Below are positions 44,213 to 56,163 of a stretch of DNA of 64,000 nucleotides, in pieces (the stretch's first letter is position 1; the number at the start of each line of letters is the position of its first letter). A program made the translations under genes and the position numbers. The notes below the pieces were generated by a model that did no database searches, was not told where the DNA came from, and worked only from the letters and a program-made list of their open reading frames with translations. Source of the stretch: Erodium maritimum (Eukaryota > Streptophyta > Magnoliopsida > Geraniales > Geraniaceae); NCBI GenBank assembly GCA_963921825.1, contig OY997588.1:137299203-137363202 (forward strand). Direction: 5' to 3'.

Positions 44213-46129
44213 CTATAAAGGAGGCGACGCAATCATAGGCTTTGGAAGGGACATGATTGAGGGAACAGGTAAGATCTCAAAAATGTTGTGATTATGAGAC
44301 TCCGATGATGAGAAATAAGAGCTTGTCTCAAAAAAAGAAACATCGGCAGAGATAAAATAACGATTGGTAGTAGGAGAATAACATTTATACCCTTTTTGAA
44401 GACGTGAGTATCCCAAGAAAACACATTTGATAGCTTTTGGTGATAATTTATCTCGACCTGGAGTTTTATCATGAACAAAACAAGTGCATCCAAATATACG
44501 AAGGGGAAGAGGATATAATGACTTCTCTGGAAACAATATAGAGAAAGGGATTTGATCATGTAAAACAGATGAAGGCATACGATTGATCAAATACCCTGCA
44601 GCAAGAACAACATCAGCCCAGAAATGACGAGGCACATGATGATGAATGATAAGTGCACGTGTAGTTTCAACTAGATGACAGTTTTTACGTTCAGCAACAC
44701 CATTTTGTTGAGGGGTTGAAGTACAAGAAGATTGATGAAGAATACCATGAGAACGCATAAACTCTGTAAAAGGTGCTGTACAATATTCTTTAGCATTATC
44801 ACTGCGTAAAATACGTATGCCAACATTGAATTGAGTTTGAACTTCAGCAAAAAATTCTTTGAAAATGGAAAATAACTCAGAACGGTGTTTCATTAAAAAC
44901 AACCAAGTGCATCGAGAGTAATCATCAATAAAGGTAACAAAATATTGATAGCCCAACATAGAAGGAACACGACTTGGACCCCAAACATCAGTGTGAACCA
45001 ATTCAAAAGGAGAAGAAGCCCTATTATTTATACGTTTAGGAAAAGAAGTACGAGTTTGTTTCCCCAACTGACAAGACTCACACTCTAAAGTAGATAAATG
45101 AGAAAGACTTGGTACTAAGCGTTTAAGTTTCGAGAGACTAGGATGACCCAAACGACTGTGGATGGTGAGTAGAGACTCAGTAGAGGTGCAGGCTACAAAG
45201 GATGCCTTTTCTTGAAGATAATATAATCCTTGAGACTCATATCCTTCTGCCATCACCTGTCCCGTACCGCGGTCCTGCACAATTACAAACTCAGCATCAA
45301 AGGTGACAGTGCAATTAAGAGCTCGAGTAATCCGAGATATAGAGATGAGATTAAATGGACTGGTTGGGACAAAAAGAACAGATGCTAAGGGTAAGGACGG
45401 TAAGGGTTTCGCGGAACCAATTCCTTCGGTTTGGGATACAGACCCATCTGCAAGAGTAATACCCGGTAGATGCGAAGAAGTAGAGATATGAGTAAGAAGA
45501 TTTCGGTTACCAGAAATATGATTTGAAGCACCAGAATCAAGTACCCAAGGGTATGTAGGTGGAGAATGCCCTAGACAAGCAATGGAATTACCAGCACCAA
45601 CATTAGCATTCTGATGAAGTGAAGATGTCTGCTGGGAAGAGCGAAGTCGCAAATAGTCCTCGTACTCAATACCGGTAAGGAAAACAGAGGGTGACACCTG
45701 GCCGTGAAGGGCGGGTGGGTCTTGTGCAGCATAAGCAGCTCTAGGATGATGACCACGTAACTCATAACAGACCTCCTTAGTATGTCCCATCTTGTGACAA
45801 TGACTACATTGAATATTGCCTTTAGGAGGATAACCACGTAACTCAAAACAAACTTCTTCGGTATGACCCATCTTGTGGCAGTGGTTACATTGAACATCTT
45901 TGCGTTGGTAAGAACCACCTCGTCCTCCACGACCGCCACTACCACGGCCTCCACCACCACCACCACGACCTCTACCACGACCTCTCATAGAAGAAGAGTT
46001 GTGAGTATACTGATAGGCAAGAGCGGAGGCGTCCACTGTAGTAGGAGCCTCAGGTGTGGTGACAGTGGAGAAAACGCGCAATAGGCGGGCAGAAAAATCC
46101 TGTAATGTCGGGATAGTAGGATTGGCCAA
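44213..46129 (-). pseudogene. Copia gag C-terminus, protease and integrase
   Basis: An open frame of 638 codons that lacks the N-terminal gag. It starts within gag (QDFSARLLRVFSTV), then an Arg/Gly-rich tract (about residues 50-73), two tandem CCHC zinc knuckles (CNHCHKMGHTEEVC and CSHCHKMGHTKEVC), protease LDSGASNHISG, and integrase with HTDVWGPS, RSDNAKEY and QQNGVAERKN. The knuckle unit of about 29 residues is duplicated. The frame stops before RT. Confidence 0.85.
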
Positions 46130-46148
46130 TATTTGATCACGAACACCA

Positions 46149-46297
46149 TGTTAAATCTCAAACTAATAGCAATATTATTGATGAACTTGATCAAATACAT
46201 AAGTAGAGAGCCCTTTATATAGGGTAGTAATCCTACAATAAGGAAATAACTTTAACTATATAAAATAGGAAATATCCTATTTTTCTTATTTCTAACA
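46149..46297 (-). repeat. 5' LTR of the defective Copia element
   Basis: 149 bp, three substitutions relative to the other LTR. Confidence 0.92.
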
Positions 46298-48179
46298 GTT
46301 TCAATGAACCTTCGGGTTGTTCTCCCTTATCGCCCACTTCCTACCCCCACAACCATCACCGGCGACCTACCCCCACTCTCATGGCTTCCGATCAACCACA
46401 GGCTCCTAGCCCTACTGCTCACTCCGCCCCCACGGTTCCATCGTGTCGTCTCGCTGCCGTGGCCACGCTGGAGCTCCCGTCCCCGGTCGTGCTCCTCTTT
46501 ACCAGTACGGCTATGAAAGCCGGTCACACCACGACCGTGACCATGGACCACGGCGACCCATCGACTTTGATGGTTCTACCCCGTCTTGGGCTTCCACTAC
46601 CGATCTACCAGATAGGAACCTTCCCCCACCACCGTTCGGTCCAAGCTTGGCGTATTATGGCTCCTTCTCTCCGACCGACACGCCCCAGGGAATCGCTCCA
46701 AGTTTCTCCCGCCGGAGTACCGGCAATCTGAGATCTAGTCTCGTCGGGGAAAGCAACCATAAGTTCCGGCATGGACGACCCTCTGAATGCCTTATTCGGA
46801 AATAAGAGGCAAAATCACGTGTGGCACATCCAATCGGCCATCACTAATGCAATCTCGTCTTTGCGAGGCCCCACAGTCTCCGACCTGGCCGAACCTTCGC
46901 CTGCCCCATGTTGAGTCGGGGAGAGCAACGTCGCGGCCCCACGGCATATCGGAGCCCCGTCAGATCTAATCGACCCTGGCCGATCCACGATGGGCGTCCC
47001 TATCCCCGTCCGGAACAACGACGGGGACAAAATAGCCGATCCTGGACGGAGAAGACGAGGACGAGATCTTGGAAATTCAGGCAGAGGCAACTCAGCCGAG
47101 GGACGAGGAGGAGGTCCAGGATCCACAGACGGAGGCGTCACAACCTCCTCCGGGGGAATGAGAAGACCCGACGGGGGTGGGAGGGTCTGACTACGGACTA
47201 TACCCACAGACCTGGGACTACCAGTGCTGGGAGGTCTCGGAAATCCGCAATCACAACTCTTTATCCCTATTTCTTTTACGTTTTTCATGTTATTAGGTTG
47301 GGTTGGTTATTTCGTCTCGTTGGCTGGACTATTTACATTATGCTCTGTTCTTTTGAGATGCTGGTAGGGGATGTCGTGAGTTAGTGTATACGATCAAAAG
47401 TACACTATTTCTACGGGTCCATGAGCGCTAGGCTTGCTACGATCGACCCGGACAAATATTTGGAACCCAATGCTTTTACGCCCTACTTTGTATGGTTTTT
47501 TGTTCGCAGTAATGCACTTCCCCATTTACTCGTTTAAAAAAAGTGGTATTTTTGAAAAATTAAATGGCATGTACATAACACGTATTCCATTTAAAACGGA
47601 AAGTATAACTTTTCATTAGGGGTGGGCATTGGGTGGTTAACCATGTCACGCCCCAAATCCGGTTTTGACCGGACTCGAGACGTGAATTAAAATAAAGAGA
47701 AATAACAAAATAACAAAATAAACTTTGATAAAATAATCTCCGAGAAACATACAATCCAAGTCCAACCAACGAGTCAAAAGTTCAAACTAGAACAAAAGCG
47801 ACATAGTTTAAAGCAAAAAGCGAAGGTACGTCTCTAATACGGTAAACACCCGGACCCTCAGCGAGCTCCCGAGCCCTGAGACGTCCTAAAGTCTACTCAG
47901 CAACGAAACATGTGAAACAATTGTAAACACAGAGGGGGTGAGCTTACGCTCAGTAGGAAAAAGTAGTAAAGTAATAGAACCCCCGCTTTGACAATGAAAC
48001 CTCAATAAACACGATTATCCATAAGATACCATAATTGGCGACCAAAAAGAATTACAATACTTAATAAAAATAGTAACTTAAAGGAAATCCAAGGGGAGGC
48101 AGTTTAGTCTTTAATAGAAACCGCTAAATAACACACAAAAAAGACGGAATATAGATAATTTAAACCACAATACTCCGAC

Positions 48180-48610
48180 CCACATATAACTAATGTATCA
48201 TATCCGAAAGCCCCTCGGTCCAGAGGAGGCACATATCATCGGGGCTCCCGGGAATGTTCCCAAGAACACATATCATCGGGAGTCCCAGAAATGTCCCCAA
48301 AGGACCATAGATCATCGGGGTAGAACAAGTAATATATCATACCGGAAACGCGCATCGGCCTAGATATCTTCCCGGAAATACTCCCTCGGGGTAAACAATC
48401 ATACGCCATACCAGAAACGCACATCGGCCTAGACGTCTTCCCAGAAACGCACATCGGGGTACACAATCATACACCATACCGAACCGCACATCGGACTAGG
48501 TATCTTCCCGGAATTACCACCGCGGGGTACACACTCATATACCATACTGGAACCGCATATCCGACTAGGTATCTTCCTGGCATGTCCACCTCGGGGTACA
48601 CGCTCAATCC
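48180..48610. repeat. Tandem array in the solo LTR
   Basis: Five or more units of about 60-90 bp carry ACACATATCATCGGG / CGCACATCGG(C/A)CTAG and ATCTTCCCGGAA. It occupies roughly the same place in the LTR as the array at 38440-38720 but has a different unit sequence. Confidence 0.7.
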
Positions 48611-49437
48611 ACACAATAGCATATCAAACACAATACCACCACACACATTGTCAAACCAAGCTTACCGGCATTACTTACAAACCACGTCCCATCGGTCTAT
48701 CACTCACCCGATCATATCATTAGGCATAATAATACACATTCACGCATCCATTCAACCAATAATATCACATTCATTTCATTCATTCGACCAATCATAACGC
48801 GGATCAATCATTCATATTACAATAATCTTAATTCATCTAGTTTAGTGTGACTCTTATATTAACCTAAAGACAGAGCATACATCAATGCTAAGGACGAACA
48901 ATCATCATCAAGAACATTCAACAAGCAATCCTAAGGCTCGACATGTCCTTCTACCAGCACGACAATTTCCCAAAGTATTGAAAGCGGTTAACTAGCGAAT
49001 CACATCCTATATGCATACTAAGACTCTTCCAGTTATTATTGCAATTGAAAAGCGATTATTCTAGTGAATCACATCCTATATGCAAACTATGACATTTCTG
49101 GTTATTATTATCCTATAGGCATACTATTAGCATTTAAATTAAGAGTGGAGTTTGCTACTCTTCCCTACCTTGAAATCTCCAACACTCAAATACTCCTAGC
49201 TGCTGACGTCCTGGCAAGCTTCCTCCCCGTCCTCTCACGTGGTTCCTAAGGCCTCCTCCTTCGTCGAGCTCGAGTCCAAGGTCTTGGATCACAATTAAAA
49301 CTATAGTTAAGGACTAACCACGAGGCACACATCTAAGTTAAAAACCCCAACCGTTTGGTTCAAAATAACCTTTCGAAATAAACGAAAAACGTCAAAAAAG
49401 GATTCAAAAGGACTAAAACTGGTCTGCCACGGATCGG

Positions 49438-49513
49438 GTCACGGAGATGTGATACTCCCCGTCACGGATGACGTCACGGACCCGTGACGTCTCCCGTCAC
49501 GGATCCGTGACGG
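49438..49513. promoter_or_regulatory. Cluster of GTCACGG palindromes (bZIP-like sites)
   Basis: Six copies of GTCACGG or its complement lie in 74 bp. They form a 20-bp perfect palindrome (49494-49513, centred on GGATCC), a 9-bp-arm palindrome at 49471-49490, and a TGACGTCA (49469-49476). TGACGTCA is a core bZIP/TGA site. It lies within the solo LTR, so it may belong to the LTR enhancer. Confidence 0.5.
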
Positions 49514-51185
49514 CCCAGACCAGTTCCGTCCTTCTTCTTCCTCCAGCCTCCTTTTCACGAAAAACAGTCCAAAAACTCCATTTTCAGTCATCCAAAACCT
49601 CTAAAACAGTCAAATAACGTCAATCCTTCACTACCCATGATAGGATTCATCAAAATAACATATACCCAAGAGATTTCCAACTCAAAAACAATCCAAAAAT
49701 CATAGATTTCTACAAAAACCAAACATCTACTTCACTAAAGCAACAACTAACAACAATCAAAGCAAAACCTAACAAGTTATAGCAAAACCAAGGAAAACCC
49801 ATGAATAGAATTGAATTGAAATGAGGTTTTGATATAGTACTTACCTTTAGATTGATGAAAGGATGAAGAAAAGAAGGTTTTGCTGAAGATTTGAGAAGAA
49901 AACACCCAAAAGCTCCTCCCTTTCACTTGCTTCTTCACCAAGCTTTAATGGTGGCTCTCCTAGCTCTCTCTCCCTTGTATTTTCGGCTGCACTAGTGAGG
50001 TATGGCTGAATTGGTTGCTCCAATTGCCTTAAAAGACCAAAAAGTGGTAAAGTCCAAAAAGCCCTTTAGCTTTTATCCACTTAAAGACACTTGTGAGGGG
50101 TAAAAGGGTCATTTTGGCCTCCTTTCCTCTCCTCCAACCTAGCATGGACAAGTGTCCATGTAGGGACCACTTGTCATTGGTAGAAAATCCAGCACCTCAG
50201 ATTAAATTGGATTTGTCGATAAAAAGTTCTCGTTTGACCAAAAATTGTCTTTTCCAATATTACAGTCAAATTAAAGGAAATGACCCAACTAATCTAACCG
50301 TGATGACGACTAAGCTTTTTGGGCCCCAGAAAGGTCCCGAACGACTCTCGGAGTTATCGGTTGACTTTTCCGGTCGGAAGTCAAACTTCGCCAAAAATCA
50401 CCGGTTCGACCGGGATCGACTGGGGCGGTTCTTACAAACCACCCAATGGAAACTTTTACGAACCCAACCCGATATTACCGATTTGACATATTTTTGAACC
50501 AACCCCAACTCAAAAACCAATTTTTTACAGTGAAATCACCAGTTCACTGACCGGTTGGTTAGAGGTTTTAACCAACCAACTACTTTACTACATGTAAGTA
50601 CAAATTTGGATACCAATAACCATACACATATTTCTATTTCAAGTCAAAACATATCACTAAATTCTCCAAAACAAAAGGAAAATAATATATAAGTAATCAT
50701 GATCTATGTTAGCAATCCGTGTGACACAAAAGAGTGTTCATGAGCCATTCATCTATATCAGATAAGTGGTTATTATGAAGCCACGTGTATATGATGAACA
50801 ATACCAGTTTGGTTGGGTAACCGATGATTTGATGTTTCACGAACCGACAACCAACCGTTAACTTTCCGGTTCGATCATCAAGAACCCGCAACCAACCGTT
50901 AACTTTCTGGTTTCGGGTTTTTCGGTGCGGTTTCCGGTTGATGGTGGTTGGTTTTAGCGGTTTCGTTTTTTTTTTGCGCACCCCTACTTTTCATTAACGA
51001 TGTAAATTAAAGAAAATATAGAATTACAAATTACTAGTTTTTTAGGGTAAGGATACAAGTTATAAAAACTAAATATTATAATCATTTTTTTTTGCAATTA
51101 TCCCTTCAAACTAAGGTCGTTAAAACACTTATACGGCCGTTATAGTTAATGGTTACAGGTCCTTAAACCTTAACGGTAGAAAACC

Positions 51186-51193
51186 TAGGGTTT
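51186..51193 (-). promoter_or_regulatory. Telo-box in the LAS1 upstream region
   Basis: TAGGGTTT on the plus strand is the complement of AAACCCTA, the telo-box found upstream of many plant ribosome-biogenesis and translation genes. It lies 60 bp upstream of the LAS1 ATG. Confidence 0.5.
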
Positions 51194-51252
51194 TATTCCA
51201 TCTTCTACCTCGCACTGTACTTGTTGGAAGCCGGAGAGACAAAATTGAAGCA

Positions 51253-54200
51253 ATGGACGCGCTGTTAGGGTTCGAAGATGAACTGAAAACGGATGATCAG
51301 GACGCGACATCGTTGTGCGGCGACAGGGTCGTCCCCTGGATGACCTGGGACGAATGGGACTTTGTCAGAGACTCTCTCTTTTCTTCTTCTCCAGACTCCA
51401 TAGCTCGAGCTCTCGACAGAGTATGATACTTTTTCAATTGGGTTTAGGAAATGCAATCTGATGTTTGGTTTCTGAGAAAATTGAGATGTAATAGAGTATC
51501 AAATAACGTTTGAGTCTTATTTTCAGGACTTGTTAAAACCATTCCATGGTTATTTTAGGCTGCCTGTTATGTGATTTCTAGACCCAAATATGCGAACAAT
51601 TAATATGCTGTTTATTTCATTATAAATTATTGATGTTTGTATTCAGATATCAGCATGGCGAAGCAGAGGATGTCTTCCAGTGGTTATTGAAGTAACCGCT
51701 TCCATAATTGAGATTCAGCAAAAAGATCCTTACTTTAGGTAACATTTTTTTCTTCTTTTCAAATTCAGTTTCTTGGGACTTTTTTTCTGGATTCAAATTT
51801 AGAACTTCGATTGTAGCTTTATGAGTAAAAAGTGGAGCTATAGTTGATTAGGTAAATATGCTTGTTATGTTGCCAACAATGAAAATGTAGGAACGTGTTT
51901 CCATTAAAGTATACTAGGCATTTCAAGACAAAAAAACCCAATGCAACTGGTCAGGTCTCTTACTTTGCTGTTAACAGTTTTAGTATGATCAGTTGTTGAT
52001 TAAGGGTTCATATCTTATTTTGTTCTCTTTGCACCTTCTTGCCTCTGCACCTCGATTCCAATTTTACATTTGCAAGTTTCTAGTGTAAGGAATTTTTATG
52101 ATATTATTTCTATTCAAAGTTTTTTGTTATCCCTTCATGCCAATGGATTTACATGTACTTTTGGTTGCTTGTAGGAAGGACATACCAGATGAATCATTAG
52201 ATTCGGAAGAAATTCTTGCAATGTTGTATTGCATGGCAATCATGAGGTGAAGTTCTTTCTTCATTCCTATCACATTTTATCTTTCACCCTCCATTGCAGT
52301 TGTAGAAGCTAGGTAGTCAAGGTGATATTAGATTGTTATATCCTCACATACATACAAGCTGACTTATACCCCACTCCAGATTTTTACATATTACACCATG
52401 CAACTTTTAAGTATGTATGTTATGTCCATACCAATCTGCTCAGGTTGCTTGCTTCACCTCAGTTTGTTACTTTATCGTCAGAGAACACATTTCATATGTT
52501 TTTATCATTTTAGGTATCAACCTTGAGATGAGTCACTTGGAAAACATGCAATATCTCATATCCTATGCATAGTGAGTTCACTGAAATCGTGTAGGAAAAC
52601 TAAAACAACTCAAACACATATAACTGCTATGGCATCTTGCCATGTATCTCTGACGATTAAACCTTTCCAAATGTGATTTTGGGTGAGATCTGCATGGTTC
52701 ACCTCATTAGGCGAAGTTCTTCATTTCCGTCATATGCTGCAAAACATATGCTGGTTGTATAGATGACATGAAGTATGCCCTTTAGGCTGACACATTTAGT
52801 CTTATTTTGCAGGCTGGTGAATTGTGTTGTTGAGAAGAAACGTAAAAAGGAAGAGATTTCAATTGCCAGGGCAGCTGATAAAATCCATATGCCCCGCATG
52901 CTGATTGATATTCGTCATGGTAAGCAACTTAAATTTATTCCTTTTGTTTGTGTCTTTTGTAGTAAAGTATCATCTTCATTTTCGGCATTATGATAATTGA
53001 AAACACAACCATTTATCATAGTCTGAGTTGAAATTATAACACTTCTCCACACCCTATTTATAGTAGTTGCATCTGTACCCCTTTCACCGTCTTTTGGGAT
53101 TTTAAAGAATTATGTATTTTGCAATGGCCTAGCTATGCTTGTCTCTTACTCATTTGTTCTATGGACTGATATATGATTTTCCAATGCTTAATTTGAGAAC
53201 TTACTAAGCTTTCTTTTCCTGGAAATGCTTCAAATGTAGAGGGTTCTCATCGTGATCTTCCTTCTCTCCGACTAGTTCGTCGTGGTTCCATCATGGTACA
53301 ACTTTCTCAAATTTGTTATGTGAATTAAGAAGTTCCTTTCTAATTTTCTTTGTATTTTCTTCCACTTTTGTATAATGGGGTTATATCTCACGCTGATGAA
53401 TTCAGGCGCTTGATTGGCTGAAATTTTATTACTGGGATCCTCAAAAGGAGGCAATTCCATTCCAAAGAGGTGGACTTTTGCATACCAGAAAAGAAATTAA
53501 GTCTAAACTTCGCGAATTGGCGTTCTGTATAAAATTTAAGCTTAGTCCACAATCAAGATCTTCTGAGGTCAAGGAAAAACGTGAGTATATCATCTTCTGT
53601 TTTGATTTTTTTTATTGCAAGGCTCTATAATTATTTTCAGATGGCAGTTTTCATGGATTGTCCTTGCCATATTCAGCCTTATTGCATGTAATTAACCAAT
53701 AATGAACACACCTTCATATGTACACATCTTAAGAAAAGTCAAGAAAATTATAGATAGGATAAAAACTAATATAATAATTTGAAAGTGAAGTAGGATGGAA
53801 ACAATTAAACTCTCAGTTCGACGTTAATCTACATGTTAAGAAATGCAGCATGTTTAGGTTGCTATTCAATTTTGAATGCATAATTTATTTCATTAGTGAA
53901 GTCTATGCCTTCTAATCTCTATAGCTAGATGATCGGCTCACATGAACCCAAATTAGGAGGCATTTCTTTTAAACTTAGGAAATGTTTCATGGTTTAGAAG
54001 GCCATTTTCAGTGAATGCGACACCGGAACACCCACTTATTGACTGTAGTTGGAGTCATATCACAGTTACGTTAGTTTCTGGAATTTCTATCTGTTGTTCA
54101 AGTTGAGTTATTGACCTTCACATGTATTATAGGTGGCAGACCTCGCGATATGCTTTGTGGGCGTAGTAAGTTCTTCTCATTGGCAGCCAGCAAGCTTCAA

Positions 54201-55682
54201 TCGTCTAAAACTGGGGGTAATGAATATTTTATTTTATAAATTAAATGCTGATGTGGTGCTTGGTTGATGTTCTTTCATGTTATTTTATCAGTTGTTTGAG
54301 TGATCTGATTATGCAGTCTTGTGTCTATTTACTTGAATTTAATTTACTTTTAAGTAGATTGGATATTCTGAGTCTTTTGGCTTCAGTTGATGGCTGTAAA
54401 CCTCTGCACATGCTACACTCACATTTACTGATCGATGTAACCTGATTTTCAGGTTATAAGAAACATATTAAGAAAACCTTGAACAGTCTTGTTCAGCTGT
54501 ACTCTTCTTTCTCATCAGAAGTAGTTTCTTTGTTATTGGAGTTCTTGCTGAGTGCATCTGATCCCACTGAAGGTGACTGGAAGGTTGTAATAGCACAATT
54601 CTCAAGTAAAGAACCTGAATTGGTTCTGTCTCTTCTCAATGCAGTACTTGATCTGATTCAGACTCGAGAAGCCATGAAATATGGAGCTGGTAACTACTGT
54701 CTTTTCCTTTTATGATATCATTTCTGGTCCAACTTTTTATCGATTATGAAATAACCTTTTTCATACTCGAATTTGCAACCATGTGCTTGTCAGTCCAAGA
54801 ACTTTGTACATGAACCCTATATGAATGAAGCTAACTTCAAGTTTATTTGTATTTTTAGGTTCTGAAGAATATCAAAAAGAAATTTGCGAAATTCAGCGCC
54901 TTTCTTGTTTGTTTAGATGGCTTGTTGGGAATGTCAAGGGCTTAAAGCCTCAACGTTCTAAAGATTCTGCATCTAACTCTTCAGCAGAAGTAGATGTACC
55001 AAAAGCGATATTAACACAACTCTTGCGCAAATGTCTTCTGGTGTCAGCTCCTGGGAACGGACAGCTTATGGATTCAGCCATGCTTCTTGCAGCCCAAATA
55101 GGAAACAACTCAACGGTGGAGAAACTCAAGAAACTTTCATTGCTACATGCTTCAAACCCGGAGAATAACAAAGAAGATTTGAGTTCCGAGAGCTGTTTCA
55201 TCCAGCAAGAGGAATCCATATCCCGAGCAGCTAAGAAACTAGAGATGGTGAAGTTTCGCAGACTCAATGGAAAAACAGAAGAAACCACAAATGATGATGG
55301 TGATCTGGGAAATTCAAACGGATGGGTTGTAGCGAAATCATGGAACCCTTGCCCACTAGGTATGCTTCCCCGTGATGTTGGCTCTTCTGGTCGCTATCCA
55401 AAACTCGACTTCAATGGGAATGCTGAAAAGAAGGAATCTCCCCGAAAGGAACTGGAAGAACAGAACCGAATTAGTGGCAAGAGGTTAGCGGATCATGATG
55501 TTGAGTCGATAGATAACTGGAGTGCGAAGAAGATGCGTGAAACAGTGGACGACAAAGTAGATGATGATGATAATGTGCTCATGGAAGGGGTTAGAGGGCG
55601 GTTGATGATTGAGGGAGTTTGGAAGGAAGTTAGAGAGAAAGAGCTAGTGGACATCCAATCTGCGCTTAGGATTTTGGTGTGA
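51253..55682 (+). CDS. LAS1: LAS1-like pre-rRNA processing ribonuclease
   Basis: Nine exons: 51253-51420, 51647-51738, 52175-52246, 52813-52919, 53240-53295, 53406-53580, 54133-54216, 54453-54689 and 54859-55682. All phases match and the product is 604 residues. The N-terminal LAS1 domain has VPWMTWDEWDFVRDSLF, ISAWRSRGCLPVVIEVTASI, the AMLYCMAIMRLVNCVVEKK helix and IDIRHEGSHRDLPSLRLVRRG. RHEGSH fits the HEPN RNase motif R-phi-xxx-H. The C-terminal half is long, charged and poorly conserved (DDKVDDDDN). LAS1 cuts ITS2 of pre-rRNA in the nucleolus, in complex with a Grc3/NOL9 kinase. The telo-box upstream fits a ribosome-assembly gene. Confidence 0.9.
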
Positions 55683-56153
55683 CAACTAGTATTTTATCCA
55701 TGCTACAAAAATGTTGATTTTTGTGTACTAAATTTTGTATTTGAGACTATTATGATGAGAGATGGAGTCGTGCTTACTGAGAATAGCCTCGATACAGTGG
55801 CAATTAAGTCTCTTTGGCGCCACTTTGGGATCGGACTTTATTTCAGTTATGTATAATCGCTGCCTACATCACGGTTATGCATCGGTTGAGGTTCAGGATA
55901 TACTTACTGGCTGTCCATTCTTGCAATGGATAGGAGCGTTGTAATTGACATACTCCGCAGTATGCATAAACTTCCGGCGACCTAGGTCCAGTTGAAGCTC
56001 AGTTTAACATTCCTCCTTTGTCGCTTTTTGGAAACTCATATCATATGATTTGGTCACTGTTATGACTTGTCAATAGATTCTTTTTGGCATATCAGATTAA
56101 TTCGTATTTATGTGATCTATTTTGTTCTTTTATCACGGCTTTTGTTTGGTTGG
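55683..56153. other. LAS1 3' flank
   Basis: Presumed LAS1 3' UTR and poly(A) region. Small open frames here have no support. Confidence 0.5.
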
Positions 56154-56163
56154 TTATTACACC

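Larger units (their letters stand above)
37382..46297 (-). mobile_element. Defective Ty1/Copia element, split by a Gypsy copy
   Basis: Two 149-bp LTRs (37382-37530 and 46149-46297; TGTTAAAT...TCTAACA, three differences) and a perfect 5-bp duplication GTTTC (37377-37381 and 46298-46302) define it. It is inserted into retroposon copy E. Its RNase H region is broken by the Gypsy element at 37757-42644. In element orientation the 5' LTR is followed by TGGTGTTCGTGATC instead of a full primer-binding site, so the priming site and N-terminal gag are deleted. Confidence 0.93.
37361..47538 (+). mobile_element. LINE-like retroposon (copy E), split by a Copia element
   Basis: Its two pieces are 37361-37381 (with AACCCTATGG) and 46303-47538, separated by the Copia insertion. 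A 15-bp duplication AAAAGTGGTATTTTT marks the outer ends (37346-37360 and 47539-47553). The long piece is GC-rich, with overlapping domain-free open frames, and ends TTCGCAGTAATGCACTTCCCC then an A run. Without the insertion it is about 1.26 kb. Confidence 0.75.
47644..50436 (-). repeat. Gypsy solo LTR (2.8 kb)
   Basis: It starts TGTCACGCCCCAAATCCGG, as in the LTR at 37757, and ends GGTTCTTACA. The 5-bp duplication AACCA is perfect (47639-47643 and 50437-50441). No internal sequence remains, so this is a solo LTR left by recombination between the two LTRs. Plus-strand sequence near 49800-49990 corresponds to the LTR's promoter-proximal half. Confidence 0.85.
47617..50986. mobile_element. hAT-type MITE split by a Gypsy solo LTR
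   Basis: Ends TAGGGGTGGGCA and TGCGCACCCCTA are inverted repeats, with a perfect 8-bp duplication CTTTTCAT (47609-47616 and 50987-50994). Without the solo LTR and its duplication the element is 572 bp. Its body has several repeats of GGTTAACCAACC-like and CCGGTT motifs. No transposase. Confidence 0.85.
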
